The position numbers were made by a program, and so were the translations under genes. From Pseudoalteromonas sp. 3D05 (lineage in GTDB: Bacteria > Pseudomonadota > Gammaproteobacteria > Enterobacterales > Alteromonadaceae), in NCBI RefSeq assembly GCF_002723455.1, contig NZ_PDUS01000019.1:34092-70269 (forward strand): a stretch of DNA of 36,178 nucleotides. The letters are read 5' to 3'. Within the stretch, counting starts at the first letter, position 1. Every line of letters starts with the position of its first letter. Under the pieces are notes generated by a model. That model worked only from the letters and a program-made list of their open reading frames with translations, was not told the DNA's origin and made no database searches. This document shows positions 17,938-25,291 of the stretch, piece by piece.

Positions 17938-18615
17938 TTAACGAGCTAACATCAGCTCAAGACGTGAACCTACGCGTTCTGCTATATCAGCAAGTTCGCC
18001 GACCCATTCGATGATCTTATATAAAAACATCACATCGACTGGATTAAGTTTATCTTCTACGACGCGCAACTGGCGACGTATTTTGATTTGCATATCATCC
18101 GTGTCTTGTTCTATTGCATCCAATTCAACGAGCATTTTTTCAACCAAGGTCACTTCGCGACCTTTGAAGCCTGTTTCTAATAGCTCATCTAATTCATTGA
18201 TTGCTTTTGATGCTTGTTTAGTCGCATCAACACAACGAGTTACATAGGCTAAGAAATCAGTTTGAATTTCTTTTGGTATGGTCATTTCACGACCAATTAC
18301 ACGACCAGCAATGTCTTTAGCTTTATTAGCAATTTTATCCTGCTGGGTGACGAGCTCAAGCAGATCTGTACGCTCTACCGGCATAAATAAACCACGCGGT
18401 AGTTGTAAACGTATATTTCTTTTCATGTCGTCGGCTTCACGCTCTAAATTACGAATGTCTAAGCGAATTTCTTCTGCTTGAGCCCACTCTTCTTTAAAAA
18501 CGTGGTGGAAAAAAGGGATCAACGCTTTACTTGCTTGATGTACCTTTTTGATGTGATCTTCCATTGGCTTGATAGGAGATTTTGCGAATACCCCTAAAAA
18601 TGCGTTTGTAGGCAT
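17938..18615 (-). CDS. DUF47 / TIGR00153 PhoU-like protein, Pit partner
   Basis: 225 residues, almost all helix, in the pattern of the DUF47 family (TIGR00153), distant relatives of PhoU with two three-helix bundles. The family is typically encoded beside pit and is thought to regulate or support phosphate uptake. Charged helices with LEREADDMKRNIRLQLPRG and DIEQDTDDMQ-like segments hold acidic metal-binding candidates similar to PhoU. ATG at 18615 follows AAGGG. It is the first gene of the operon with pit and has a well-formed promoter with a palindrome over its -35. Confidence 0.92.
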   Translation of the reverse strand: MPTNAFLGVFAKSPIKPMEDHIKKVHQASKALIPFFHHVFKEEWAQAEEIRLDIRNLEREADDMKRNIRLQLPRGLFMPVERTDLLELVTQQDKIANKAKDIAGRVIGREMTIPKEIQTDFLAYVTRCVDATKQASKAINELDELLETGFKGREVTLVEKMLVELDAIEQDTDDMQIKIRRQLRVVEDKLNPVDVMFLYKIIEWVGELADIAERVGSRLELMLAR

Positions 18616-18655
18616 AACTGACCCTTAAATCAAATTAGTATGCTTTGCAGCACGA

Positions 18656-18683
18656 ATTTTACAGCATTCACAACGATTGTGAA
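18656..18683 (-). promoter_or_regulatory. Promoter of the DUF47-pit operon
   Basis: On the minus strand TTCACA (18678-18683, five of six to consensus), a 16 bp spacer and TAAAAT (18656-18661, five of six) lie about 40 bp before the ATG at 18615. Confidence 0.6.
18667..18683. promoter_or_regulatory. Perfect palindrome over the pit-operon -35, candidate operator
   Basis: TTCACAA-CGA-TTGTGAA is a perfect 7 bp inverted repeat, extended to 10 bp per arm with one mismatch, lying on the -35 hexamer and spacer. This is where a repressor would block transcription. It is not a CRP site (half-sites are in the wrong order) nor a Pho box. As RNA on the plus strand it would be a hairpin followed by TTTTT, so a terminator on that strand is an alternative. 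Confidence 0.5.
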
Positions 18684-18738
18684 CGCTTTTTATTATTTAG
18701 CGCCATTCTGCGTGCAATATTTACTAAAGTAAAAGAAT

Positions 18739-18763
18739 AAAAAGCGACACAAGGTCGCTTTTT
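18739..18763 (-). terminator. Intrinsic terminator after phoU
   Basis: AAAAAGCGAC / GTCGCTTTTT (18739-18748 with 18754-18763) forms a 10 bp stem with a 5-base loop. On the minus strand a T-rich tail follows. It lies 24 bp after the phoU stop and separates the pst operon from DUF47-pit. Confidence 0.85.
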
Positions 18764-18786
18764 AACATGATAATGAGAAGATAAAG

Positions 18787-19488
18787 CTATAGTGACTTTT
18801 CAATATCTTCTTGAGATGTATGACGAATATCTTTTCCATTAACAAAATAGATTATATATTCTGCAATGTTTTGGCATCTATCACCAATGCGCTCTAATGA
18901 GCGAACAGACCACACCAAATCCATAATTTTTGGAATTGAGCGAGGATCTTCCATCATATACGTCATTATTTGGCGTGTGATAGCTTCATATTCGCGGTCA
19001 ACTTTGGCATCTTCTTTATGTACTTCAAAGGCTCTTTGGACGTCCATACGGGCAAATGCATCCAAAACATCATGCAACATTTTAGAAACTTGGCGACCCA
19101 TATTCTCAATATTCACTAATAAATCTTGCTGATCTTTGGTAAATGAATCTAGTGCAACTTTTGCAATTCGCTCAGCTTCATCACCAATTCGCTCTAAATC
19201 TGCAATGGTCTTAGCGATTGCAATAACTAAACGTAAATCACTGGCAGCAGGTTGACGACGCGCGATAATGCGGGTGCATTCTTCGTCAATATTAACTTCC
19301 ATTGCGTTAACTTTGTAATCGTTTTCACGCACTTTACGCGCAAGTTCTGCATCGCCATTACTAACCGCATCAAGCGCACTGTTTAATTGCTGTTCAACTA
19401 AACCACCCATGCTCAATACATGGTTACGAACATTTTCAAGCTCTTGATTAAAGCGACCTGAAATGTGCTTATTGATATTGTGTTCCAT
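18787..19488 (-). CDS. phoU: PhoU, phosphate signalling regulator
   Basis: 233 residues, close to E. coli PhoU (241), with the two repeated three-helix bundles. PhoU links Pst to the PhoR kinase and shuts the Pho regulon down when phosphate is plentiful. The start region ([20 protein letters not shown]), the [12 protein letters not shown] segment and the second-repeat [18 protein letters not shown] are family hallmarks with metal-binding Glu/Asp. ATG at 19488 follows AAGG; six extra upstream residues are possible but poorly supported. It is the last gene of pstC-pstA-pstB-phoU, 54 bp after pstB. Confidence 0.96.
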   Translation of the reverse strand: MEHNINKHISGRFNQELENVRNHVLSMGGLVEQQLNSALDAVSNGDAELARKVRENDYKVNAMEVNIDEECTRIIARRQPAASDLRLVIAIAKTIADLERIGDEAERIAKVALDSFTKDQQDLLVNIENMGRQVSKMLHDVLDAFARMDVQRAFEVHKEDAKVDREYEAITRQIMTYMMEDPRSIPKIMDLVWSVRSLERIGDRCQNIAEYIIYFVNGKDIRHTSQEDIEKSL

Positions 19489-19542
19489 TATTAACCTTCT
19501 TATCAAATTCGTTTATTACTGCAAATGACCTACAACAAACTT

Positions 19543-20370
19543 CTAACCGTAACGACCTGTAATGTAGTCTTCAGTTTTCTTTTTGTTTGGCGTGGTAAAT
19601 AGCGTATTGGTATCGGAATACTCAATTAACTCACCCATGTACATAAATGCAGTTTGATCTGATACACGCGCTGCTTGTTGCATGTTATGTGTAACAATAA
19701 CAACGGTAAACTTATTTTTTAAATCGTTGATCAGCTCTTCAATAACCAAAGTGGAAATTGGATCAAGCGCGGATGTCGGTTCATCGAGTAACAATACTTC
19801 TGGCTCAATTGCAATTGAACGTGCAATAACTAAACGCTGTTGCTGACCACCTGATAGACCAAATGCACTATCATGTAACCGATCTTTCACTTCATCCCAC
19901 AACGCAGCACCACGTAAAGACTGCTCAACCACTTCGTCTAGTTTACGCTTTTCTTTAATACCTTGTAAGCGTAGGCCATAAACCACATTTTCGTAGATCG
20001 ATTTTGGGAATGGATTTGGACGCTGAAACACCATACCAACATTACGACGAAGTGCAGCTACATCAACATTTTTATCGTATATATTTTGACCGTGAAGTAA
20101 TATTTCGCCTTCAATACGGCAAATATCAACTAAGTCATTCATGCGGTTAATACAGCGTAACAATGTTGATTTACCACAACCTGATGGCCCGATAAATGCG
20201 GTTACTTGACCCTTAGGGATCTTCATATTAACCGAGCTTAATGCTTGTTTATCACCATAGTAAAGATCCAAGTCCTTGATCTCGAGTGCTGTTTGCTCTT
20301 TACCTAAATTCTCTAAATCCAACTTCAAGCCTGTGCTTGACTGGTTTACTTGTGGAGCGACTGTAATCAT
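19543..20370 (-). CDS. pstB: PstB, phosphate ABC transporter ATPase
   Basis: 275 residues. It hydrolyses ATP to drive high-affinity phosphate import. Walker [10 protein letters not shown] (61-69), the Q-loop in [10 protein letters not shown], the ABC signature LSGGQQQR, Walker [14 protein letters not shown] and the switch His in [10 protein letters not shown] are all intact. The C-terminus ([10 protein letters not shown]) is typical of PstB. The first 30 residues are a somewhat long leader before the ABC fold. ATG at 20370 is 19 bp after the pstA stop. Confidence 0.97.
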   Translation of the reverse strand: MITVAPQVNQSSTGLKLDLENLGKEQTALEIKDLDLYYGDKQALSSVNMKIPKGQVTAFIGPSGCGKSTLLRCINRMNDLVDICRIEGEILLHGQNIYDKNVDVAALRRNVGMVFQRPNPFPKSIYENVVYGLRLQGIKEKRKLDEVVEQSLRGAALWDEVKDRLHDSAFGLSGGQQQRLVIARSIAIEPEVLLLDEPTSALDPISTLVIEELINDLKNKFTVVIVTHNMQQAARVSDQTAFMYMGELIEYSDTNTLFTTPNKKKTEDYITGRYG

Positions 20371-20389
20371 GTCTTTATACCTTTACTAA

Positions 20390-22039
20390 TTAATGCTCAA
20401 GCGATCTGTATTTTTCACGTAAATGATTACGTATGCCGATTGCTGTGATATTTAATGTGATAATCACTGATACTAATAAGAATGCAGTGGCATATACCAG
20501 CGGACGAGCCGCCTCAACGTTCGGGCTTTGGAAGCCAACATCGTATATATGGAAGCCTAAGTGCATAAACTTTCTATCTAAGTGAAAATACGGGAAGTTA
20601 CCATCAAGCGGTAGCGTGGGTGCCATTTTCACCACACCCACCAACATTAATGGCGCAACTTCACCCGCTGCGCGAGCAACGGCTAATATTAAACCTGTCA
20701 TTATGGCTGGGCTTGCCATTGGTACAATAATACGCCACAAAGTTTCAGCTTTCGTAGCACCAAGTGCCAATGAACCATGGCGCACTGTACTTGGAATTCG
20801 TGACAACCCTTCTTCTGTCGAAACAATAACAACAGGCAGCGTAAGAATCGCGAGTGTCAATGCTGACCACATCACACCCGGTGTACCAAACACTGGGCTA
20901 GGTGCTGCTTCTGGGTAAAATAGTTGGTCTAAGCTTCCGCCTAATACATAAACGAAGAAGCCTAAGCCGAATACACCATATACAATTGAGGGTACACCCG
21001 CTAAGTTGATCACCGCGATACGAATCATTTTTGTCACTGCATTCTTAGCAGCATACTCATGTAAGTAAATTGCAGCAACAACACCAAATGGAGTCACAAT
21101 CACCGCCATCAGCATTACCATGAATACCGTACCAAATATAGCAGGGAAAACACCCCCTTCAGTATTAGCTTCACGTGGGTCGTCTGAAATAAACTTACCT
21201 AACTGTACAAAGTAGTGGCCTAGTTTTGCAAAAAAGCCCATGTCGTTTGGTAACCAAAAATCAAGTACTTGGTAAAGTGGTATAGTAACACTTACACCGC
21301 GCATATCTTTAACGGTTACTTTGTCGCGCTTTGCTTGGCTACGAAGTGCAAAAAGTTGTTTTTCAAGCACCAAGTAATCGGCTCGAAGTGCTGCACGTTG
21401 CTGAGCAAGCTCAGCCACTCGCTCATCAGTCAGCGCATCGTCTAATAAGTAAGACTTCTCCTGAAGACGCAGACGCTCTAGCTCATAGTTTATATGGCCG
21501 ATGTCACCGTCTTGTAGATCTGCAGCTTGATCATTTAAATCTACTGCACGATCAACCAGCTCTTCCAGTACTTGTTTTTTATTGTCAGTAATGACTTGCC
21601 CGTCTTTTATCACTGTTTCAATATAGCCGTAAAAATTACCATTTTTACTACGTTCAAATACTGCAAGATCCGCAGGAGTCGTCTTTGATTTTATATCCGT
21701 TTCAAGTACCCAACGGAAATCTAAATCTACGTATTCACGGTTACCCGTTTTAATGAGTAAACGTTCTAAGTTTTCTTTGTTAAAACCTGATAAATCTACG
21801 CCCATCGCTTCTAGGCGTGATTTTGGCACCATTTCTCGGTCATATACTTCACCAATAACGGTTTGTTTTGTCACTGAGCCATCTAGCTCAAATTGCATTA
21901 CTTGTGAAGGCCAGAAAAAGCTTAACCCTTTCCATGCAATCATCGCTAATAATCCAAGAACAGATATCAAGCTGATGCTTACTGCACCACCTGTCATCCA
22001 TATCCAAGGAGAACCTGACTTAAACCACTGCTTTACCAT
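20390..22039 (-). CDS. pstA: PstA, phosphate ABC transporter permease, extended form
   Basis: 549 residues against about 296 in E. coli. An N-terminal membrane helix (about 12-38) is followed by a roughly 200-residue polar, partly coiled-coil region, probably periplasmic (the DUF3333-type extension known in PstA of marine gammaproteobacteria), and then the usual permease domain (about 280-549) with six membrane segments and the EAA-like loop GSLALGATKAETLWRIIVP. ATG at 22039 has GGAG nine bases upstream; an in-frame TTG at 22054 next to the pstC stop is less likely. It forms the channel with PstC. Confidence 0.94.
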   Translation of the reverse strand: MVKQWFKSGSPWIWMTGGAVSISLISVLGLLAMIAWKGLSFFWPSQVMQFELDGSVTKQTVIGEVYDREMVPKSRLEAMGVDLSGFNKENLERLLIKTGNREYVDLDFRWVLETDIKSKTTPADLAVFERSKNGNFYGYIETVIKDGQVITDNKKQVLEELVDRAVDLNDQAADLQDGDIGHINYELERLRLQEKSYLLDDALTDERVAELAQQRAALRADYLVLEKQLFALRSQAKRDKVTVKDMRGVSVTIPLYQVLDFWLPNDMGFFAKLGHYFVQLGKFISDDPREANTEGGVFPAIFGTVFMVMLMAVIVTPFGVVAAIYLHEYAAKNAVTKMIRIAVINLAGVPSIVYGVFGLGFFVYVLGGSLDQLFYPEAAPSPVFGTPGVMWSALTLAILTLPVVIVSTEEGLSRIPSTVRHGSLALGATKAETLWRIIVPMASPAIMTGLILAVARAAGEVAPLMLVGVVKMAPTLPLDGNFPYFHLDRKFMHLGFHIYDVGFQSPNVEAARPLVYATAFLLVSVIITLNITAIGIRNHLREKYRSLEH

Positions 22040-22054
22040 GTCGTGTTTCTCCAA

Positions 22055-24289
22055 TTACATTGAGCTGTATTTATCACGCAGCTGCTGACGAACAAACTCA
22101 GCCACTGTGTTGAAAATAAAAGTAAATATGAATAATACAAATGCCGCCAAGAACAGGATTCGATAATGTGAACTCCCTACTTCAGACTCAGGCATTTCAA
22201 CTGCAATATTGGCCGCTAACGTACGCATACCTTGGAAGATACTCCAGTCCATAATAGGTGTGTTACCTGTTGCCATAAGTACAATCATGGTTTCACCTAC
22301 TGCGCGGCCTAATCCCATCATTACCGCAGAGAAGATACCCGGGCTGGCAGTTAACAATACAACGCTTACCAATGTTTGCCATTGTGTAGCTCCTAACGCA
22401 AGAGAGCCATTCGAAAGGTGCTTAGGTACACTAAATACTGCATCTTCAGCAATAGAGAAGATAGTAGGTATCACAGCAAAGCCCATCGCAATGCCAACAA
22501 CTAATGAGTTACGTTGGTCAAATGTCATCCCTAATTCATTGGTCAGATATTGACGTACATTGCCATCGAACATCCACAGTTCAATCGCACCACTCATTGC
22601 AAACGCTAACCAGCCTATCAGTAACACAACAGGAATAAGTAAAATTGAGTGAGAGCCTTCAGGAATACGATGACGAATGCTGGCTGGTAACTTTGTCCAA
22701 GCAAAAGCTGTGGCAATAATACCCAAAGGTAACATAACCAATAAACCGACAATGGCAGGTAAATGTTCCTCGATTAATGGCGCCAGCCATAAACCCGCTA
22801 AGAAACCTAAAATTACCGTAGGCAATGCTTCCATTATTTCGACGGTGGGTTTAACTACTTTACGTAACTCACTTGACATAAAGTATGCTGTATAAATAGC
22901 CGCTGACAATGCAATCGGCACAGCAAATAACATGGCATACATTGCCGCCTTAATTGTACCGAATGAGATGGGCACTAAAGAAAACTTCGATTCAAAATCA
23001 TCACTTGCTGATGTTGATTGCCAAATATAACCTGGCTCTGGGTAGCCTTCATACCACACTTCTTGCCATAAAGCTGACCAGGTTACTTCTGGGTGCTCGT
23101 TATGAATTTCTACAACGGTTAGCTTGTTATCAGCTAAAATAAGTGCCGCGTTCGAACGTGGTGCAATTGCAAAGTTTTCAATTGCACCATCGCTTATTTT
23201 ACCTTGCCAAAGTTTTGCTTCACTGGTGGTGTAGTACAAACCTAGCTCACCATTTGAACTGGTAGTAAAGAAAGTACGGCGATAAAACTCTGTGAAGATA
23301 TCTAGCTTGTTTTGTTTTGTTGTTTCAAAAGCACGAATCTTTTGATACTCACGACCGTCATCCGTGTTGACTTCAAACCACTGAGATACTTCGCCGTTGT
23401 CATTAGCAAGCATCAATGAGTTTGCACCAGCTAGAAGTTCTGCAGAAACTAAATTAGCATTTTCTTCGTTAGCAGCCAAAACCTGAATCAGTTCAACGTC
23501 GCTAGGAAAGCGCGTATCATAGATATAAATTTGATTTGCCGTGCGGACAAAAGTGCGTGTTGTGTCTGGTGACATGAGCAATTGATCAATACGCCCATCA
23601 ACATCTAATTCTGTGCGCTCAACTTGCCACTCAATTTCGCCCGTGAACATGTTTTCTTCAGCAACAAAGCTGCTAAACATTAAGCGTTTATCAACGGTTT
23701 GTGCAACGATGGCCGTTTTCTCTTCATAGTGGCTAAAAGCAAATTGAGAAATGGCAGCACCTTGATCATCAACAACCAGTGACATTTCACCCAGTGGGTA
23801 ATCTAAACGAGGCGTTAATTTGCGTTTGTTATTTGGAAACGTAACTAAAAATTTTGGTACAACGATGACCGCTGAACCATTTTCCAAACCATATGCGTAT
23901 TGCCCCTGAAAAGGCGCGCTTTTAGCAAAGCTTGATACTTTAGCGTCGAGAGTGACAGGGAGGCTTGTGAGTTTATTACCAAATGTTTGCTTTTCTACAC
24001 TGTAGAAATCAACTGCGCCCGCTCTAGTCAGTAAAAACGCAACTTCTGTTTGCTCTTCTACACCTAGGCCTGCAATCTGCTCAATATTATTCAATTCAAA
24101 GCTATCGCGTGTCTCCACTTTCGCAGATTCAAAAATAGGTTGAACTACATATAGCAAATAGAAAAATATTAACAGCAGCGCTATTAATACCATTATACCG
24201 CCAGCAGTAATGCTAAATTGGGCAAACCGGTCTTTAAACAGACGGCTTCTATCCGTATTGAAAGACGGTTTATTCGGATTGGAAGTCAT
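22055..24289 (-). CDS. pstC: PstC, phosphate ABC transporter permease, extended form
   Basis: 744 residues against about 319 in E. coli. A first membrane helix (about 25-50) precedes a periplasmic domain of roughly 370 residues with repeated short beta-rich stretches (for example 'TRTFVRTANQIYIYDTRF', 'SSNGELGLYYTTS') that look like a propeller-type fold. The permease domain (about 440-744) has the GSLALGATQWQTLVSVVLL loop. Such long forms occur in marine gammaproteobacteria. ATG at 24289 follows AAAGGTG; an open frame to 24334 adds 15 residues. It heads the operon behind a Pho box. No pstS lies beside it, so the binding protein must be encoded elsewhere. Confidence 0.94.
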   Translation of the reverse strand: MTSNPNKPSFNTDRSRLFKDRFAQFSITAGGIMVLIALLLIFFYLLYVVQPIFESAKVETRDSFELNNIEQIAGLGVEEQTEVAFLLTRAGAVDFYSVEKQTFGNKLTSLPVTLDAKVSSFAKSAPFQGQYAYGLENGSAVIVVPKFLVTFPNNKRKLTPRLDYPLGEMSLVVDDQGAAISQFAFSHYEEKTAIVAQTVDKRLMFSSFVAEENMFTGEIEWQVERTELDVDGRIDQLLMSPDTTRTFVRTANQIYIYDTRFPSDVELIQVLAANEENANLVSAELLAGANSLMLANDNGEVSQWFEVNTDDGREYQKIRAFETTKQNKLDIFTEFYRRTFFTTSSNGELGLYYTTSEAKLWQGKISDGAIENFAIAPRSNAALILADNKLTVVEIHNEHPEVTWSALWQEVWYEGYPEPGYIWQSTSASDDFESKFSLVPISFGTIKAAMYAMLFAVPIALSAAIYTAYFMSSELRKVVKPTVEIMEALPTVILGFLAGLWLAPLIEEHLPAIVGLLVMLPLGIIATAFAWTKLPASIRHRIPEGSHSILLIPVVLLIGWLAFAMSGAIELWMFDGNVRQYLTNELGMTFDQRNSLVVGIAMGFAVIPTIFSIAEDAVFSVPKHLSNGSLALGATQWQTLVSVVLLTASPGIFSAVMMGLGRAVGETMIVLMATGNTPIMDWSIFQGMRTLAANIAVEMPESEVGSSHYRILFLAAFVLFIFTFIFNTVAEFVRQQLRDKYSSM

Positions 24290-24319
24290 CGAAACACCTT
24301 TAAAACTTAACGTTGGCTT

Positions 24320-24325
24320 ATTATA
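24320..24325 (-). promoter_or_regulatory. -10 element of the pst promoter
   Basis: A consensus TATAAT on the minus strand, exactly 10 bp downstream of the Pho box at 24336-24353, the spacing expected when PhoB replaces a -35. Confidence 0.75.
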
Positions 24326-24335
24326 TTTCACCAAG

Positions 24336-24353
24336 ATGACAGTAATGTTACAG
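24336..24353 (-). promoter_or_regulatory. Pho box (PhoB site) of pstC-pstA-pstB-phoU
   Basis: On the minus strand CTGTAAC-ATTA-CTGTCAT: two 7 bp direct repeats at 11 bp spacing, close to the PhoB consensus CTGTCAT-N4-CTGTCAT. With the TATAAT 10 bp downstream this forms a classic PhoB-activated promoter, so the pst operon should be induced by phosphate starvation. Confidence 0.85.
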
Positions 24354-24360
24354 ACGTCAT

Positions 24361-24665
24361 AATAGCGTTAATTTGCTTTCTAGCTATAACCAATGGCTTT
24401 AAACGCTAATATTTATCAAAAAAATAGCTTACACCACCAATATGAGAAAATTTCACCTTTCTAATACCGCATAATAAACAGTAGGTTAACTAACTAAAGT
24501 ATGAGAAACCTACTTTTTCTTTGTATCAAATTGGAACCAAACCCAACAAAAGTTGGACAAAATAACTAACTGAGTCAATACTCAACTTGGCTTTATAAAC
24601 ATAATAATCATTCAACTATTTCATGCCGATGCATTTTTCTGAACGGCACTTTTAGGAACCTACTC
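24361..24665. other. Intergenic region with small inverted repeats upstream of the gcvR-like gene
   Basis: About 300 bp without a gene. Elements seen: AGTAGGTT / AACCTACT (24480-24487 with 24507-24514) followed by TTTTCTTT, terminator-like on the plus strand; CCAAC-AAAA-GTTGG (24543-24556); TGCCG / CGGCA (24624-24628 with 24644-24648) just ahead of the AGGAA ribosome-binding site; and two copies of AACTAACT. Together they suggest a structured leader or a short terminated transcript. No known riboswitch was recognised and no promoter could be fixed. Confidence 0.35.
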
Positions 24666-25172
24666 ATGAAGCAATTAGTTATCACTATTTTAGGGCACGA
24701 TCGCCCCGGCCTTGTCGAAGACATTTCGTCTGCTATTTTAAGTCATCATGGAAACTGGTTAACAAGTAACTTGAGTCATTTAGCTGGACATTTTGCAGGA
24801 ATTTTAGAAGTAACAGTACCTGAGGAGCATCTTAAAGAGTTGCAAGTTGCACTCGATGAGTTGCCAGATCTAGAGGTCAAAATTGAAAACGGTGTCGAGT
24901 CAATTGAAAACACCCCCGCTGAAACATTGAACTTTGTTATCACAGGTAATGATCGCCCAGGGATAGTGCAAGAGCTTGCCAGTGTTATTAGACACAAAGG
25001 TGCCAGCATTACTCACCTAAACTCTAAACAACAAAGCGCGCCAAATTGGGGAGTACCTATTTTTAGCGCTGTGGCAACAATTGAACTTCCTCAAGGCATG
25101 AACAAAGATGAAGTTGTTAATGCACTAGAGGCTATTACAGCTGATTTGATCGTTGACATTGAGTCAGCGTAA
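24666..25172 (+). CDS. Double-ACT-domain protein, GcvR family
   Basis: 168 residues with two ACT domains (about 2-78 and 88-165). Each begins with the family's Asp-Arg-Pro-Gly turn: GHDRPGLVEDISSAI and GNDRPGIVQELASVI. This layout matches GcvR, the glycine-responsive partner that restrains GcvA control of the glycine cleavage genes in E. coli. No gcv gene is nearby and many GcvR-like proteins are uncharacterised, so the role in glycine control is inferred. ATG at 24666 follows AGGAA. It stands alone between the divergent pst operon and ppk. Confidence 0.85.
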   Translation: MKQLVITILGHDRPGLVEDISSAILSHHGNWLTSNLSHLAGHFAGILEVTVPEEHLKELQVALDELPDLEVKIENGVESIENTPAETLNFVITGNDRPGIVQELASVIRHKGASITHLNSKQQSAPNWGVPIFSAVATIELPQGMNKDEVVNALEAITADLIVDIESA

Positions 25173-25198
25173 ACCTTTCCCATACTGTCGTAAATTCC

Positions 25199-25236
25199 CA
25201 TGACAAACATGTAATGCAATTGACATGTTTGTCATG
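25199..25236. repeat. Perfect 14 bp inverted repeat upstream of ppk
   Basis: CATGACAAACATGT (25199-25212) and ACATGTTTGTCATG (25223-25236) are exact reverse complements around a 10-base spacer. The right arm contains the first half of the ppk Pho box, so a protein on the palindrome, or the hairpin, would compete with PhoB. It may also end the gcvR-like transcript, but no T-run follows directly. Confidence 0.8.
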
Positions 25237-25262
25237 ATAATGTCATCTTTTTGTACTACCTT
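25229..25262 (+). promoter_or_regulatory. Pho box and -10 of ppk-ppx
   Basis: TTGTCAT-GATA-ATGTCAT (25229-25246) is a two-repeat PhoB site at 11 bp spacing. Ten bp later TACCTT (25257-25262) is a poor but well-placed -10. This fits induction of polyphosphate genes under phosphate limitation. Confidence 0.75.
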
Positions 25263-25291
25263 TTAAGGAGACGTTATTTAAGGAATGAATC

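Noticed and set aside
18667..18683. CRP/cAMP site upstream of DUF47-pit
   Set aside because: The half-sites are in the reverse order (TCACA before TGTGA) and spaced 5 rather than 6 bases apart.
24666..25172. A glycine riboswitch upstream of the GcvR-like gene
   Set aside because: The conserved glycine-riboswitch core was not found in 24361-24665; only small generic hairpins are present.
25199..25236. Intrinsic terminator of the GcvR-like gene
   Set aside because: The stem is AT-rich with a 10-base loop and is followed by ATAATGTCATC rather than a T-run; a regulatory palindrome is more likely, though termination is not excluded.
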